Assembly: GCF_035953295.1 (NCBI RefSeq)
Contig: NZ_CP108370.1
Location: 2,914,001-2,978,000, forward strand
Length of the DNA stretch: 64,000 nt
Direction of reading: 5' to 3'
From: Streptomyces sp. NBC_01335
Lineage (GTDB): Bacteria; Actinomycetota; Actinomycetes; Streptomycetales; Streptomycetaceae
The notes under the pieces were generated by a model. It did no database searches. It was not told the DNA's origin and saw only the letters and a list, made by a program, of their open reading frames with translations. How positions within the stretch are numbered: the stretch's first letter is position 1; each line of letters opens with the position of its first letter. This document shows, in pieces, positions 23,936 to 33,185 of the stretch. The position numbers and the translations under genes were made by a program.

Positions 23936-25408
23936 TCAGTGCCGGTGGTGTCCGCCGCCCGCGCCGCCGGCCGTCGCCGGTACGGGGGTGGGCCTGGCGG
24001 GCTTGCCGGAGGGCCAGAGCCGTGGCCTGCGTTTCGCCGCGACGTCCTCGACCCAGCCGAAGGCCAGGATCGCGAGCCCTATCAAGGGCCATATCAGGAT
24101 CAGGCTCAGCCCGGTGTAGAGGCCGTTGGAGTAGGCGCCGAGGTGCTCGTCGACCCAGCCGATCTTCCACATCTGGTCTATCAGCGGCACGGTCGCCATG
24201 AGCAGCAGGTTGTGCCATATGTAGATCGTCACGGCCCGGTTGTTGGCGAGCGTGACGAGACCGTCGTACGGGGCGAGGCGGCCGGGCAGCTTCTCCCAGG
24301 ACGGGGCGTACTGGAGCAGGATCAGGCAGAACCCGAAGGACCAGGTGGCCTGGGCGAGCGGGATCTCGTCGAGGTTCCAGCCCTCGTCGGTGAGGTGCCC
24401 GGAGGCCCACCAGATGCCGAAGCCCATGATGATCGCGGCCGAGGAGACGGCGAGGTAGCGCGGGACGCGCTTGAGCAGTCCGTCGTGGTGCGCGAAGCCG
24501 AGGATCCAGCAGGAGGCGAACACCGTGAAGTCCACGACGCCTTCGCCGGTGGCGCCCGGGATGGTGACCAGCCCGGTGCCGAAGATCGCGGTGAGGCCGA
24601 TCGGCGCGAGCATCGTCACCCAGGGCAGCTTGCGGAACGCCTTGAGCAGCAGCGGGGACGCGATCACGAACCACAGGTAGGCGCGGATGTACCAGAGCGG
24701 TCCGGCCGCCTGGTCCGCCCAGCTGCTTTCGAACCAGCCGCCCTCGGAGCCGCTCACCTCGGGGTACGGCGGGGAGCCCACCGGCAGGAGGTAGCTGCCC
24801 AGGCGGATGAACCACCAGAGCCCTTCCTCCTTCACGGGCTTCCAGCCGAGCCAGAGCATCGTGGGCAGGGCGAAGGCGGAGAACAGCCACATCGGGGGCA
24901 GCAGGCGCCGCACCCGGCTGCGGATGACGCTCCAGGCGGGGCGGGCCAGCGAGCGGGCCATCAGCGACCCGGCCAGGGTGAACATCACGCCCATGGACGG
25001 GAAGAGGACGGTCAGCCAGGCCCAGCCGAAGAGGTGGTACACGACCACGCGGACCAGGGCGACGGAGCGCAGCACGTCCAGGTAGCGGTCGCGGGTCGGC
25101 CGCTTCGGGGCGGCCTGCGCGGGCTCCCCGGCGTTCCCGGCGTTCCCGGGTTCGAAGGGTGCCTCCGGCACGGCCGGTCCCCCGGCGTGCCGCCCGTGGT
25201 GCGGGGCGGGGTACGCGCCGCCGCCGCCCGGGTACGCGGCGCCGGTGCCGTCGCCGAGGTGGCTGCCGGGGCCGGTGGCGTACGGCAGTGACGGCGCGGG
25301 GGCTCCGGGCGCCCGGTGGGCCTGCGGGGCGCGGCGGTGCGCCGCGGGGGCGGGGACGCGCAGCAGCGCGGTGTCCTCGCCGCTCGGGGTGGGTTCGTTC
25401 CAGCTCAT
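23936..25408 (-). CDS. membrane acyltransferase, acyltransferase-3 family
   Basis: A 490-residue polytopic acyltransferase. The first ~110 residues are Pro/Gly/Ala-rich and cytoplasmic in character. The Acyltransf_3 domain starts at RDRYLDVLRSVALVRVVVYHLFGWAW, with the family Arg and His, and continues through about ten hydrophobic helices. GGAGG lies eight bases before the ATG. The gene overlaps the upstream glycosyltransferase/deacetylase by four bases (ATGA). That coupling suggests it modifies the polymer made by the neighbour, for example by O-acylation or succinylation of a poly-GlcNAc-type glycan. This role is inferred. Confidence 0.87.
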   Translation of the reverse strand: MSWNEPTPSGEDTALLRVPAPAAHRRAPQAHRAPGAPAPSLPYATGPGSHLGDGTGAAYPGGGGAYPAPHHGRHAGGPAVPEAPFEPGNAGNAGEPAQAAPKRPTRDRYLDVLRSVALVRVVVYHLFGWAWLTVLFPSMGVMFTLAGSLMARSLARPAWSVIRSRVRRLLPPMWLFSAFALPTMLWLGWKPVKEEGLWWFIRLGSYLLPVGSPPYPEVSGSEGGWFESSWADQAAGPLWYIRAYLWFVIASPLLLKAFRKLPWVTMLAPIGLTAIFGTGLVTIPGATGEGVVDFTVFASCWILGFAHHDGLLKRVPRYLAVSSAAIIMGFGIWWASGHLTDEGWNLDEIPLAQATWSFGFCLILLQYAPSWEKLPGRLAPYDGLVTLANNRAVTIYIWHNLLLMATVPLIDQMWKIGWVDEHLGAYSNGLYTGLSLILIWPLIGLAILAFGWVEDVAAKRRPRLWPSGKPARPTPVPATAGGAGGGHHRH

Positions 25409-27603
25409 CCGACGGGCCTCCGGTGGTCGGCGCCGACGGCGGCGCGCGCTCCCGGTGCCGCGCCGGGGGCGTCCAGGACGCCGGTGCGGCGCAGTTTCTG
25501 CCAGCGCAGCCGGCCGCCGGTGAGGGCGGTGATCCAGGACTGGAGCAGCACGACGTACATGAGCTGCCGGTAGAGGATCTGCTGGAGCGGCAGGGAGATC
25601 AGGTGGGTCATGCGTTCCTTGTCGAGCCGGAACGCGTACGCGGCGCAGATGGCCTGGACCAGCAGCACGCCGAACCACGCGGCGACGGTCTTGCCGGTGG
25701 GGCCGAAGATCAGCCCGTACACCAGGAAGACGTCGATGAGCGGGGCGAGCAGCGGGGCGACCACCATGAAGAGGGAGACGAACGGCAGGCCGACGCGGCC
25801 GAAGCGGCCGGAGTGGCCCCGGTCGAAGACGGCGCCCCGGTGCTTCCAGATGGCCTGCATGGTGCCGTAGGACCAGCGGTAGCGCTGGGACCACAGCTGC
25901 TGCACGGACTCCGGTGCCTCGGTCCAGGCGCGGGCGTTCTCCGCGTAGACGACGTCCCAGCCGTCGCGGTGGAGGGCCATCGTGATGTCGGTGTCCTCGG
26001 CGAGGGTGTCCTCGCTCATGCCGCCGACCCGGTCCAGCGCGTCGCGGCGGAAGGCTCCGACCGCGCCGGGGATGGTGGGCATGCAGCGCAGGACGTCGTA
26101 CATCCGGCGGTCCAGGTTGAAGCCCATCACGTACTCGATGTGCTGCCAGGCGCCGATCAGCGAGTCGCGGTTGCCGACCTTGGCGTTGCCCGCCACCGCG
26201 CCGACCTTGGGGTCGGCGAAGGGCTCCACGAGCTCGCGGACGGTGGACGGCTCGAAGACGGTGTCGCCGTCCATCATCACGACGATGCCGTAACGGGCGT
26301 GCGCGATGCCGTTGTTGAGCGCGGCGGGCTTGCCCGCGTTCTGCTGGCGCACCACGCGGACGTTCGGCAGCCGCATGTCCTCGACGATGTCGGCGGTGCC
26401 GTCGGTCGAGCCGTCGTCGATGACGATGACCTCGATCGGGTGGTCGCTGGCCATGAGCGAGCGGACGGTCGCCTCGATGCACTTGCGCTCGTTGTACGCG
26501 GGCACGAGCACCGACACGGGCTGGGTGACGGGCTGGTCGCCCCAGCGGAAGTTCCGGCGGCGGACCCGGCGGGCGTGCACGAAGGAGAGCAGCAGCATCA
26601 GGCCGAAGCGGCCGATGACGAGCACGCCGACCACGGAGAGGCCGGCCACCAGGACGCCGGTGACGTCCTCGGAGAAGCCCACCGCGGTGACGAAGATCTT
26701 GCCCTTCCAGAGCGCGGCGCCGCTGACCGGGGTGAGCGCGCTCGGGGCGCCGAGGGCGGTGGTCAGGTTGGTGAACTCGTACCCCTTCTCCTGCATGGAG
26801 GGGAGGAAGGTGTCGAGCGCGGCGAGCGTCTGGGAGCGGTTGCCGCCGGAGTCGTGCATCAGGACGATGGCGCCCTTGCCGTGCTTGGGCGTGGCGTTCT
26901 TGATGATCGTCCGGACGCCGGGGCGCTTCCAGTCCTCGCTGTCGGTGTTGTTGACGACGGTGAGGTAGCCACGGCTGCCGATGTACTGGGCGACGGGCCA
27001 GGACTTGTCGTCCATCGCGTCGGCGAACGAGGAGTACGGCGGCCGGAAGAGGGAACTGTGCACACCGGCGGCGCCCGCGAGGGCGAGCTGGTTCTCGGAG
27101 AGCTCCCAGTCGATCCGGCTGGTGGTCTGGTAGGAGAGGTCGGGGTGGTTGAAGGTGTGCAGTCCGACCTCGTGGCCCTCGTCCACCATCCGCTTGACGA
27201 GCTCCGGGTAGCGGGAGGCCATGGTGCCGGTGACGAAGAACACGCCGTGGGCGTGGTACTCCTTCAGCTTGTCCAGCACCCGGGGCGTCCACTCGGGGTC
27301 CGGGCCGTCGTCGAAGGTCAGCACGATGTGGTGGTCGGGGATACGGACCGAGGTGGCGGGCTCGGTCTTCGACCGGGCGTCGATGACGGGGCCGCCGTCG
27401 AGGATGTGCTCGGGGACCTGGTCGGTGCCGACGGGGTTGCGGACGCGGTGGTCGGCGGCGATCTCGCTGTTCACGTAACCGCGCAGCACGAGCATCGCGA
27501 GCAGAGCCACCAGAAGCAGGAACGGCAGGAGATAGCGCAGCGGCAATCTCCGTCTGGCCTTCGCCTTGCGGCGATTCCTGACCAGCGGTGCGGGCTGAGT
27601 CAT
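25405..27603 (-). CDS. matB: bifunctional polysaccharide deacetylase and family-2 glycosyltransferase (MatB-like)
   Basis: A 732-residue membrane protein. Residues 21-40 form an N-terminal TM. The NodB-type deacetylase domain has TFDDGPD at 96-102 and HTFNH at 149-153 (metal ligands), plus RPPY and LMHDSGG (248-254). After TM helices near 310-345, a processive GT2 domain has DDGSTD (396-401), DGD (445-447), EDTD (536-539) and QRYRW (573-577). The C-terminus is polytopic. The combination resembles PgaC/IcaA plus PgaB/IcaB in one chain and, from memory, the Streptomyces MatB that makes poly-beta-1,6-GlcNAc for pellet formation. The ATG abuts the stop of the upstream gene (TAAATG). The symbol is assigned by this resemblance. 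Confidence 0.85.
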   Translation of the reverse strand: MTQPAPLVRNRRKAKARRRLPLRYLLPFLLLVALLAMLVLRGYVNSEIAADHRVRNPVGTDQVPEHILDGGPVIDARSKTEPATSVRIPDHHIVLTFDDGPDPEWTPRVLDKLKEYHAHGVFFVTGTMASRYPELVKRMVDEGHEVGLHTFNHPDLSYQTTSRIDWELSENQLALAGAAGVHSSLFRPPYSSFADAMDDKSWPVAQYIGSRGYLTVVNNTDSEDWKRPGVRTIIKNATPKHGKGAIVLMHDSGGNRSQTLAALDTFLPSMQEKGYEFTNLTTALGAPSALTPVSGAALWKGKIFVTAVGFSEDVTGVLVAGLSVVGVLVIGRFGLMLLLSFVHARRVRRRNFRWGDQPVTQPVSVLVPAYNERKCIEATVRSLMASDHPIEVIVIDDGSTDGTADIVEDMRLPNVRVVRQQNAGKPAALNNGIAHARYGIVVMMDGDTVFEPSTVRELVEPFADPKVGAVAGNAKVGNRDSLIGAWQHIEYVMGFNLDRRMYDVLRCMPTIPGAVGAFRRDALDRVGGMSEDTLAEDTDITMALHRDGWDVVYAENARAWTEAPESVQQLWSQRYRWSYGTMQAIWKHRGAVFDRGHSGRFGRVGLPFVSLFMVVAPLLAPLIDVFLVYGLIFGPTGKTVAAWFGVLLVQAICAAYAFRLDKERMTHLISLPLQQILYRQLMYVVLLQSWITALTGGRLRWQKLRRTGVLDAPGAAPGARAAVGADHRRPVG

Positions 27604-28317
27604 TTACTGGATGCTGCTTTCTGGTGATGCAGTCGGGTCGGTGACGGGGGCCGTCGGATCCACGGGCGTGACCGGCGGATCGACGGGATCCGTGGGCGCC
27701 GCGTCGGTGGGCGGCGCGGAGACCGAGGCCGACGCGGAAGGCTTGGTGCTCGTTCCGCCGGTCGTCGCGCCCGATCCGGCCGGCTGGCCGGCGGTGGGGC
27801 TCGCGGCGGGGTTCACGGCGGACGACGGGGCGACGGAGGTGCTGGTCGACGGGTCGGTGCCGGCCGGAGCGGCGGCGCCCGTGGCTCCGGCGTCGGGGGT
27901 CGGGCCGGTGGTGGCGCCCGGGTCGGTGGCGCCGGGGACGCCGGCCGAACCGGAGGGGTCGACGGAGGGCGCGTCCGCGTCCTTCTCCTTGTTCTCGCCC
28001 TTCTGCTCCTGGCTGGTGAGCGGCAGCCACGGGGCCGCCGAGCTTCCGCCGAGGAGCGAGAGGACGAGGATGGTGGCGAAGGCGGCACAGCCCAGGGCCA
28101 CCAGCCAGCCGGCCCGTCGGAAGTTCTTGCTCCGGCGGCCGCTCTCGTCCACGAAGACGGGGCCGTCCGAAGCCTCCGGGGTGCCGGGTTCCATCTTGAG
28201 CTCGGAGAGCTGACGTCCCAGCCCGTCCAGCTGGATCGTCACGTCATGAGGCTCATGGCTGTGCCCGGTCCGGGTGCCTTCTCGCCAATTTTCCACAGGT
28301 GTACGCACATCCCCCAC
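27604..28317 (-). CDS. matA: single-pass membrane protein with Ser/Thr/Pro-rich exported tail (MatA-like position)
   Basis: A 237-residue protein with no recognisable enzyme domain. Residues 1-68 are polar, 69-90 are a TM (AGWLVALGCAAFATILVLSLLG), and 96-237 are a low-complexity Ala/Pro/Thr/Ser/Asp tail, predicted outside the cell. GTG at 28317 is the outermost start; an internal GTG at VRTPVENW is also possible. Its stop touches the matB start (TAAATG), so both are co-translated. A partner role in export or wall passage of the MatB glycan is inferred from the operon. The name matA follows the published matAB pair as I recall it and needs checking. Confidence 0.7.
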   Translation of the reverse strand: MGDVRTPVENWREGTRTGHSHEPHDVTIQLDGLGRQLSELKMEPGTPEASDGPVFVDESGRRSKNFRRAGWLVALGCAAFATILVLSLLGGSSAAPWLPLTSQEQKGENKEKDADAPSVDPSGSAGVPGATDPGATTGPTPDAGATGAAAPAGTDPSTSTSVAPSSAVNPAASPTAGQPAGSGATTGGTSTKPSASASVSAPPTDAAPTDPVDPPVTPVDPTAPVTDPTASPESSIQ

Positions 28318-28462
28318 TCAATGATTCCGGCACACATGAATGACTGGTTTCATGCCGTCGGACTGGGTCCCCACCCCGTCCGCGCACCGCGTTCCCCATG
28401 TGCCCGGACTGATGAATGTAGCGCACGATGCTGACGCCAATGTCCCCGGATCGGGTTGTTCT

Positions 28463-29434
28463 TCACCCCTGGGACGCCATCGCCGCAGCGTCCGCTTCGG
28501 GCAGCCAGGAACCAGGTGGACGTACCATCCACCCTTCTGACGACTGAAGTTGAACAACGGCGGTACGGAGGGCGTCCAGACCGGGGTGCCGCATCCCCTT
28601 CCGGTGGACCAGCAGGAGCGGGGAGAGCGGGACGGGGCGTACGAGAGGGCGGAGCACGGTACCCGGAAGCGGAGGAAATCCGACAACCGCGAGCACCGGG
28701 TGCCCCGTCTTCGCCATGATCCGTTGAAATTCGGCCACTCCTACGGCAAGCGGAGTGGGCGGTGCCAGCTGGACGCCCCACTCTTCGAAAAGGAGTGCGG
28801 CAAGACCGGTCCACTCCAGGGTGCGCGCATTGCCCGCCCCGGCGTAGACGGTTTCCCCGGCCAGGTCGGCGAGGGCGACGACCTCGCGTGCCGCGAGAGG
28901 ATGAGCGGACGGCAGCAGGACGGCCATCGGCTCGTAGCGCACCGGCAGGGTGGTCAGCCCGGCGCGGACGGCGGGGTCGAGGCCACCGGCCCGGCCGAAG
29001 GAGACGTCCAGCCGTCCGGCGAGGATCTCCCCGGCGGCCCAGGTGAGTCCGGACTCGAACCGCGCCATCAGCTCGCACTCCGGGGCGAGTTCGCGCGCCC
29101 GGTCGAGCACCCGGGCGGCGGTCATCCCGTCCGTGTTCAGGTCCACGAGGAGCGGCCGGGCCGCCGCGTCGGCGAAGGCGGCACCGAGGGCGGCGTGCGC
29201 GTCGAGCACCCGGCGGGCGTGCGGGACGAGCCGTTCACCGTCCGGGGTGAGGACGACCTGCCGGGTGGTACGGACGAACAGCGCGGCCCCCAGCAGCCGC
29301 TCCAGCCTGCGGATGTCCCGGCTCAGCGCCTGCTGGGCCACGTAGAGGCGGGCGGCGGCCCGGGTGAAGTGCAGGTCCTCGGCGACGGCGAGGAAGGCGC
29401 GCAGCAGCCGGGGGTCGAGGTCGGGGACGGTCAC
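28463..29434 (-). CDS. LysR-family transcriptional regulator
   Basis: A 323-residue LysR-type regulator. The helix-turn-helix is LLRAFLAVAEDLHFTRAAARLYVAQQALSRDIRRLERLLGAALFVRTTRQVVLTPDGERLV, a textbook N-terminus. The effector domain follows. GTG at 29434 is used; no purine-rich Shine-Dalgarno is visible, so it may be read from a leaderless or nearly leaderless mRNA. It diverges from an MFS exporter with a short gap, the usual arrangement for a LysR protein controlling an efflux gene. The inducer is unknown. Confidence 0.9.
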   Translation of the reverse strand: MTVPDLDPRLLRAFLAVAEDLHFTRAAARLYVAQQALSRDIRRLERLLGAALFVRTTRQVVLTPDGERLVPHARRVLDAHAALGAAFADAAARPLLVDLNTDGMTAARVLDRARELAPECELMARFESGLTWAAGEILAGRLDVSFGRAGGLDPAVRAGLTTLPVRYEPMAVLLPSAHPLAAREVVALADLAGETVYAGAGNARTLEWTGLAALLFEEWGVQLAPPTPLAVGVAEFQRIMAKTGHPVLAVVGFPPLPGTVLRPLVRPVPLSPLLLVHRKGMRHPGLDALRTAVVQLQSSEGWMVRPPGSWLPEADAAAMASQG

Positions 29435-29517
29435 CGGAGGAATCTACAACACAGGTGCGTGAATCGGGCCCGGACCGGTGTTGGACCGGACGGCCGTGCG
29501 CGGACCAGGCTGTCGGA

Positions 29518-30873
29518 GTGCCGAACCCTGCTCCCACCACCGCATCCCGCTCCTCCGCACCCTCCTCTTCCCCCATATCCGCGGGACCCGACGGGTCCCC
29601 CTCGCCCCTGTCCACGGAACCCGACGCCTCCCCCTCCTCCCTGCCCACGGGACCCGACGCCTCCCCCTCCCCCGCGCCTGCGGGACCTGCTCCCCGCAAC
29701 GCGTACCTGCGGCTGCTGCGCACCCCGGGCGCCCGCGCCTTCACGGCGGGGAATCTGCTCGCCCGGCTGCCGATCGGGATGTTCAGCGTCAGCGCGGTGC
29801 TGATGATCGCCGGGTCGCGCGGCTCGTACGCCCTGGCGGGAGCGGTGACCGCGACCGGTCTGGTGGCGACGGCCGTGGTGGCCCCGTTGACGGCCCGGCT
29901 GGTCGACCGGTACGGCCAGGCCCGGATCGCGGTGCCCGCCACCGCCCTCGCCGCCTCCGGCTCGCTCGCTCTGGCGCTCTGCGTCCGCCTCGACGCCCCC
30001 ACCTGGACCCTCTTCGTCGCGTACGCGGCCACGGCCACCGCCCCCAACACCGGGGGGATGTCCCGGGCCCGCTGGTCGCACCTGCTCCGGGACGACCCGG
30101 CCGCCCTGCACACCGCCAACTCCTTCGAGCAGGCCGCCGACGAGCTCTGTTTCATGCTCGGCCCGGTCCTCGCCGCCACGCTCTGCGGGGCCCTCTTCCC
30201 GGAGGCGGGCACGGTCACCGCGGCGGTGCTGATGATGACCGGCATCCTGGTCTTCGCCGCCCAGCGCTCCACGGAGCCGCCGGTGGCCCCCCGTACCGTG
30301 CGGCCACGCTCCCCGTTCCGCTCCCCCGGCATGCCCGCGCTGCTCGCCGTGTTCCTGGCGACGGGCGCGGTCTTCGGCACGATGGAGGTCGTCTCGATCG
30401 CGCACGCCGGGGGCGCCGTCCTCGCCTTCCAGGCCACCGGCTCCTGCGTGGCCGGGCTGCTCTACGGTGCGCTGCGCCCGGCCCGCGACCTCGGCGGCCG
30501 GCTGGCGCTCTGCCTCGCCGCGATGACCGCGCTGATGTGCCTGCCGCTGCTCGCGGTGGCGACCACCGGCTCGGTGCTCGCCCTCGCGCTCTGCCTGCTG
30601 GCGGCGGGCGCGGCGACCGCGCCGACCATGGTGACCGGCATGACGCTCGTACAACGCCTGACCCCCGCCGCCCAGTTGAACGAGGGCATGACCCTCGCGG
30701 TGACCGCCCTGCTCGGCGGTGTCGCCGCCGGCTCGGCCACCGGCGGCTGGCTGGTGGAGCACGCGGGCACGGCCGCGGGGTACGCCGCACCCGCCTGCGC
30801 CGCCGGACTGGCGTTCGCGGTCTCGGCCGTGGGCACGGGACGGGCGGGGCGCGCCAAGGCCGCCACCGGATGA
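29518..30873 (+). CDS. MFS transporter
   Basis: About 451 residues, a 12-TM MFS protein of the cytoplasmic membrane. The first ~58 residues are a Ser/Pro repeat region (GPDGSPSPL, EPDASPSSL, GPDASPSPA). The membrane part starts at YLRLLRTPGARAFTAGNLLARLPIGMFSVSAVLMI. TARLVDRYGQARIAVPAT resembles motif A. The GTG at 29518 (VPNPAP) was preferred because it leaves space for a divergent promoter; an in-frame GTG at 29455 would leave only 20 bases to the LysR start. Likely substrate class is a drug or metabolite under LysR control; not determinable. Confidence 0.83.
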   Translation: MPNPAPTTASRSSAPSSSPISAGPDGSPSPLSTEPDASPSSLPTGPDASPSPAPAGPAPRNAYLRLLRTPGARAFTAGNLLARLPIGMFSVSAVLMIAGSRGSYALAGAVTATGLVATAVVAPLTARLVDRYGQARIAVPATALAASGSLALALCVRLDAPTWTLFVAYAATATAPNTGGMSRARWSHLLRDDPAALHTANSFEQAADELCFMLGPVLAATLCGALFPEAGTVTAAVLMMTGILVFAAQRSTEPPVAPRTVRPRSPFRSPGMPALLAVFLATGAVFGTMEVVSIAHAGGAVLAFQATGSCVAGLLYGALRPARDLGGRLALCLAAMTALMCLPLLAVATTGSVLALALCLLAAGAATAPTMVTGMTLVQRLTPAAQLNEGMTLAVTALLGGVAAGSATGGWLVEHAGTAAGYAAPACAAGLAFAVSAVGTGRAGRAKAATG

Positions 30874-30937
30874 CCACCCGGGGACACCCCGTTTACGTAC
30901 ATGAACAGTGGGTGAGCTGGGGCTCTCGCGCACGGTC

Positions 30938-30966
30938 TTGACGACTTCCTGGTCTGTACCTATGGT
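30938..30966 (+). promoter_or_regulatory. vegetative-type promoter of the alginate-lyase-family gene with a DasR-like box in the spacer
   Basis: TTGACG (30938-30943), a 17-base spacer and TATGGT (30961-30966) form the best sigma-70-type promoter in the window. The spacer contains TGGTCTGTACC (30950-30960), partly resembling the dre/chitinase-promoter element TGGTCTAGACC. A repressor bound there would block the polymerase. Confidence 0.65.
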
Positions 30967-31031
30967 CACCGGCCAGCAGGCGTGTTCAACCCCCAGTGCT
31001 TCGTTCACATAGAAGAACGGATGACCCCCAC

Positions 31032-32282
31032 ATGCCAGTCACCCCCGCGCTCTCCCCCACCCCCGCACCCACACCCGTGATCCGCCGCCGCCCCCGGCGC
31101 CCCGGAGTGCTCCTCACCGCGGCCGCCGCGACGGCGGCGCTCGTCGTCGGCTTCCTCTCGGGCCCCGCCGCCCCGCACGCCGAGGCCGCGCCCACCACCT
31201 TCACCCACCCGGGAGTCACCGTCTCCCGGGGGCAGTTGGACTTCGCCCGCACCCAGGTGAACGCCGGCGCGCAGCCCTGGAAGGGCGCGTACGACCAGAT
31301 GATCGCGAGCAGCTACGCGAGCCTGAGCCGCACGGCCAAGCCCCGCGCGACCGTCGAGTGCGGCTCCTACTCCAACCCCAACAACGGCTGTACGGACGAG
31401 CGCGAGGACGCGATCGCCGCGTACACCGACGCCCTCGCCTGGTACATCACCCGCGACGAGCGGTACGCGAAGAAGTCCATCGAGCTGATGGACGCCTGGT
31501 CGGCGACGATCACCAGCCACACCAACAGCAACGCCCCGCTCCAGACCGGCTGGGCGGGCTCCTCGTGGCCCAAGGCCGCCGAGATCATCAAGTACACGTA
31601 CACCGGCACCTGGGCCAACTCGGCGCGCTTCTCGACCATGTTGCGGAACGTCTATCTGCCGCAGCTCATCAACGGCTCCAACTCCAACGGCAACTGGGAG
31701 CTGTCGATGATGGAGGCCGCCGTCGGCATCTCCGTCTTCCTGGAGGACAAGACCTCCTACGACAAGGCCATGGCGAAGTTCCGCACCCGTACGGCGGCCT
31801 ACGTCTACCTCGCCTCGGACGGTGCGGTGCCCAAGACCGTACCGAGCCAGAACCTCGACACCACCGCGAAGATCGTCAGTTACTGGCAGGGCCAGTCCAC
31901 CTTCGTCACCGGGCTCACCCAGGAGACCTGCCGCGACTTCACCCACACCGGCTACGGCATCTCGGCCATCTCGCACATCGCGGAGACCAGCCGCATCCAG
32001 GGCCAGGACCTCTACGGCACGGACGTCGGCGAGCGGCTGCGCCAGGCCCTCGGCTTCCAGTCCAAGTACCAGCGCGGAGAGGCCGTCCCGAGCTGGCTCT
32101 GCGGCGGGTCCCTCAACCTCGGCCTCGGCCCCGTCACCGAGGTCGGCTACAACGCCCTGCACAACCGCCTCGGCATCGCGATGACCAACACCCAGGCCCT
32201 GACCGAGCAGAACCGCCCGGCCGGCAGCAACAACCTCTTCGTGGCCTGGGAGACCCTGACCCACGGGGACAACCCGAACTGA
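31032..32282 (+). CDS. secreted alginate-lyase-family protein
   Basis: A 416-residue exported polysaccharide lyase-like enzyme. The N-terminus IRRRPRRPGVLLTAAAATAALVVGFLSG ending AEA-AP is a signal peptide (Arg-rich, possibly Tat). The mature part is an (alpha/alpha) barrel type: GAYDQMIASSYASL, RYAKKSIELMDAWSATI, SNGNWELSMMEAAVGISVFLEDK and RDFTHTGYGISAISHIAETSRIQGQDLYG carry the Asn-Trp, His and Tyr residues usual for alginate_lyase proteins. ATG 31032 was chosen as it begins just before the signal peptide; the Shine-Dalgarno is weak. Streptomyces homologues may act on plant or algal uronides; the true substrate is unknown. Confidence 0.85.
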   Translation: MPVTPALSPTPAPTPVIRRRPRRPGVLLTAAAATAALVVGFLSGPAAPHAEAAPTTFTHPGVTVSRGQLDFARTQVNAGAQPWKGAYDQMIASSYASLSRTAKPRATVECGSYSNPNNGCTDEREDAIAAYTDALAWYITRDERYAKKSIELMDAWSATITSHTNSNAPLQTGWAGSSWPKAAEIIKYTYTGTWANSARFSTMLRNVYLPQLINGSNSNGNWELSMMEAAVGISVFLEDKTSYDKAMAKFRTRTAAYVYLASDGAVPKTVPSQNLDTTAKIVSYWQGQSTFVTGLTQETCRDFTHTGYGISAISHIAETSRIQGQDLYGTDVGERLRQALGFQSKYQRGEAVPSWLCGGSLNLGLGPVTEVGYNALHNRLGIAMTNTQALTEQNRPAGSNNLFVAWETLTHGDNPN

Positions 32283-32327
32283 GCCCGGCGGATCCTCGCG
32301 GCTGGTCGGGCGACTCGGGACCCCGGG

Positions 32328-32480
32328 TCACCCCGACCAGTCGGCCCGCCCGTCGTGGAGGTACACCGGATGCCCGGCACCCAGCCGGGCAACCGCCGCG
32401 GAGAAGCGCCGGGCCATGCGCTCCCCGAGCAGGGTCACGGCCGGTCCGAGTTCACCGGCGGCCTCCATCACCAGGGACAT
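32328..32480 (-). pseudogene. short open frame or gene remnant after the TetR gene
   Basis: In the same frame as the TetR gene, past its TGA, the reading frame stays open for 66 codons and ends ...LGAGHPVYLHDGRADWSG. A start at ATG 32480 gives 50 residues beginning MSLVMEAAGELGPAVTLL. Codon use is plausible for the host, but no start with a good Shine-Dalgarno is seen. It may be a small protein, the tail of a lost gene or chance. I do not recognise it. Confidence 0.3.
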
Positions 32481-32528
32481 GAGCTGTGCGTGTGGGCCCT
32501 GCCGTTCGTGCTCGCGGATCGCGGACTC

Positions 32529-33185
32529 TCAACGTCTCTTGCCGGGCCCGAGGTTGAGCAGCACGGTGCCGAGCTGGTCCGGCGTGAGGGCCTGCGCGGG
32601 CAGAGCGTCTGCTGCGGGACCGGCGCGAAGGCCGTCGAGGAGCAGGGCGAGCGGGCGGAGCCAGGCGTCCGGGGCTGCCGCGGTGAGCGCGGGTACGGCC
32701 CGGCCCAGTGCGGCCAGGGAGAAGAGCAGGTCCTCGGTGAGCAGATCCGGGCGGATGGCGCCCTGCTCCTGACCGCGCCGGATCAACACGTCGATGGTTC
32801 CGCGATTGTGGGCGTGGACCGCCTCCAGGGACGGGACGCCTTCCAGGTTCGTGGTCATGAGGTCGTTGGTGCCCCGGTCGGCCGCCAGGCCCGCGAACAC
32901 CGTACGCAGGTACTGCCCCAGGGCCCTCCACGCGTCATCGGCGGCACGTGCCCGTTCGCCGGCCTCCATGGTCTCCGCGAGCGCGTCCCGGAAGACCTCG
33001 TCGACGAGGGCGGCACGGGTCGGGAAGTGGCGATAGAGGGTCGCGTTGCCCACGCCTGCCCGCCGGGCGATGACGTCGAGCGGGGCGTCCAGGCCCTCCT
33101 CCGCGAAGACCTCTCGGGCCGTGTCCCTCAGCAGCTTCCGGTTGCGCAGCGCGTCGCGGCGCCCCACCGGCGGACGGTCGCCCAT
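32529..33185 (-). CDS. TetR-family transcriptional regulator
   Basis: A 218-residue TetR-type repressor. The DNA-binding domain is NRKLLRDTAREVFAEEGLDAPLDVIARRAGVGNATLYRHFPTRAALVDEVF (about 16-66), matching the family closely. The C-terminal ligand domain resembles the SbtR/YbiH-like group (LAALGRAVPALTAAAP...). GGGAGACGCG precedes the ATG. It diverges from the patatin-like gene; two matching inverted repeats in between are probable operators, so it likely represses the phospholipase gene and itself. The inducer is unknown. Confidence 0.92.
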   Translation of the reverse strand: MGDRPPVGRRDALRNRKLLRDTAREVFAEEGLDAPLDVIARRAGVGNATLYRHFPTRAALVDEVFRDALAETMEAGERARAADDAWRALGQYLRTVFAGLAADRGTNDLMTTNLEGVPSLEAVHAHNRGTIDVLIRRGQEQGAIRPDLLTEDLLFSLAALGRAVPALTAAAPDAWLRPLALLLDGLRAGPAADALPAQALTPDQLGTVLLNLGPGKRR

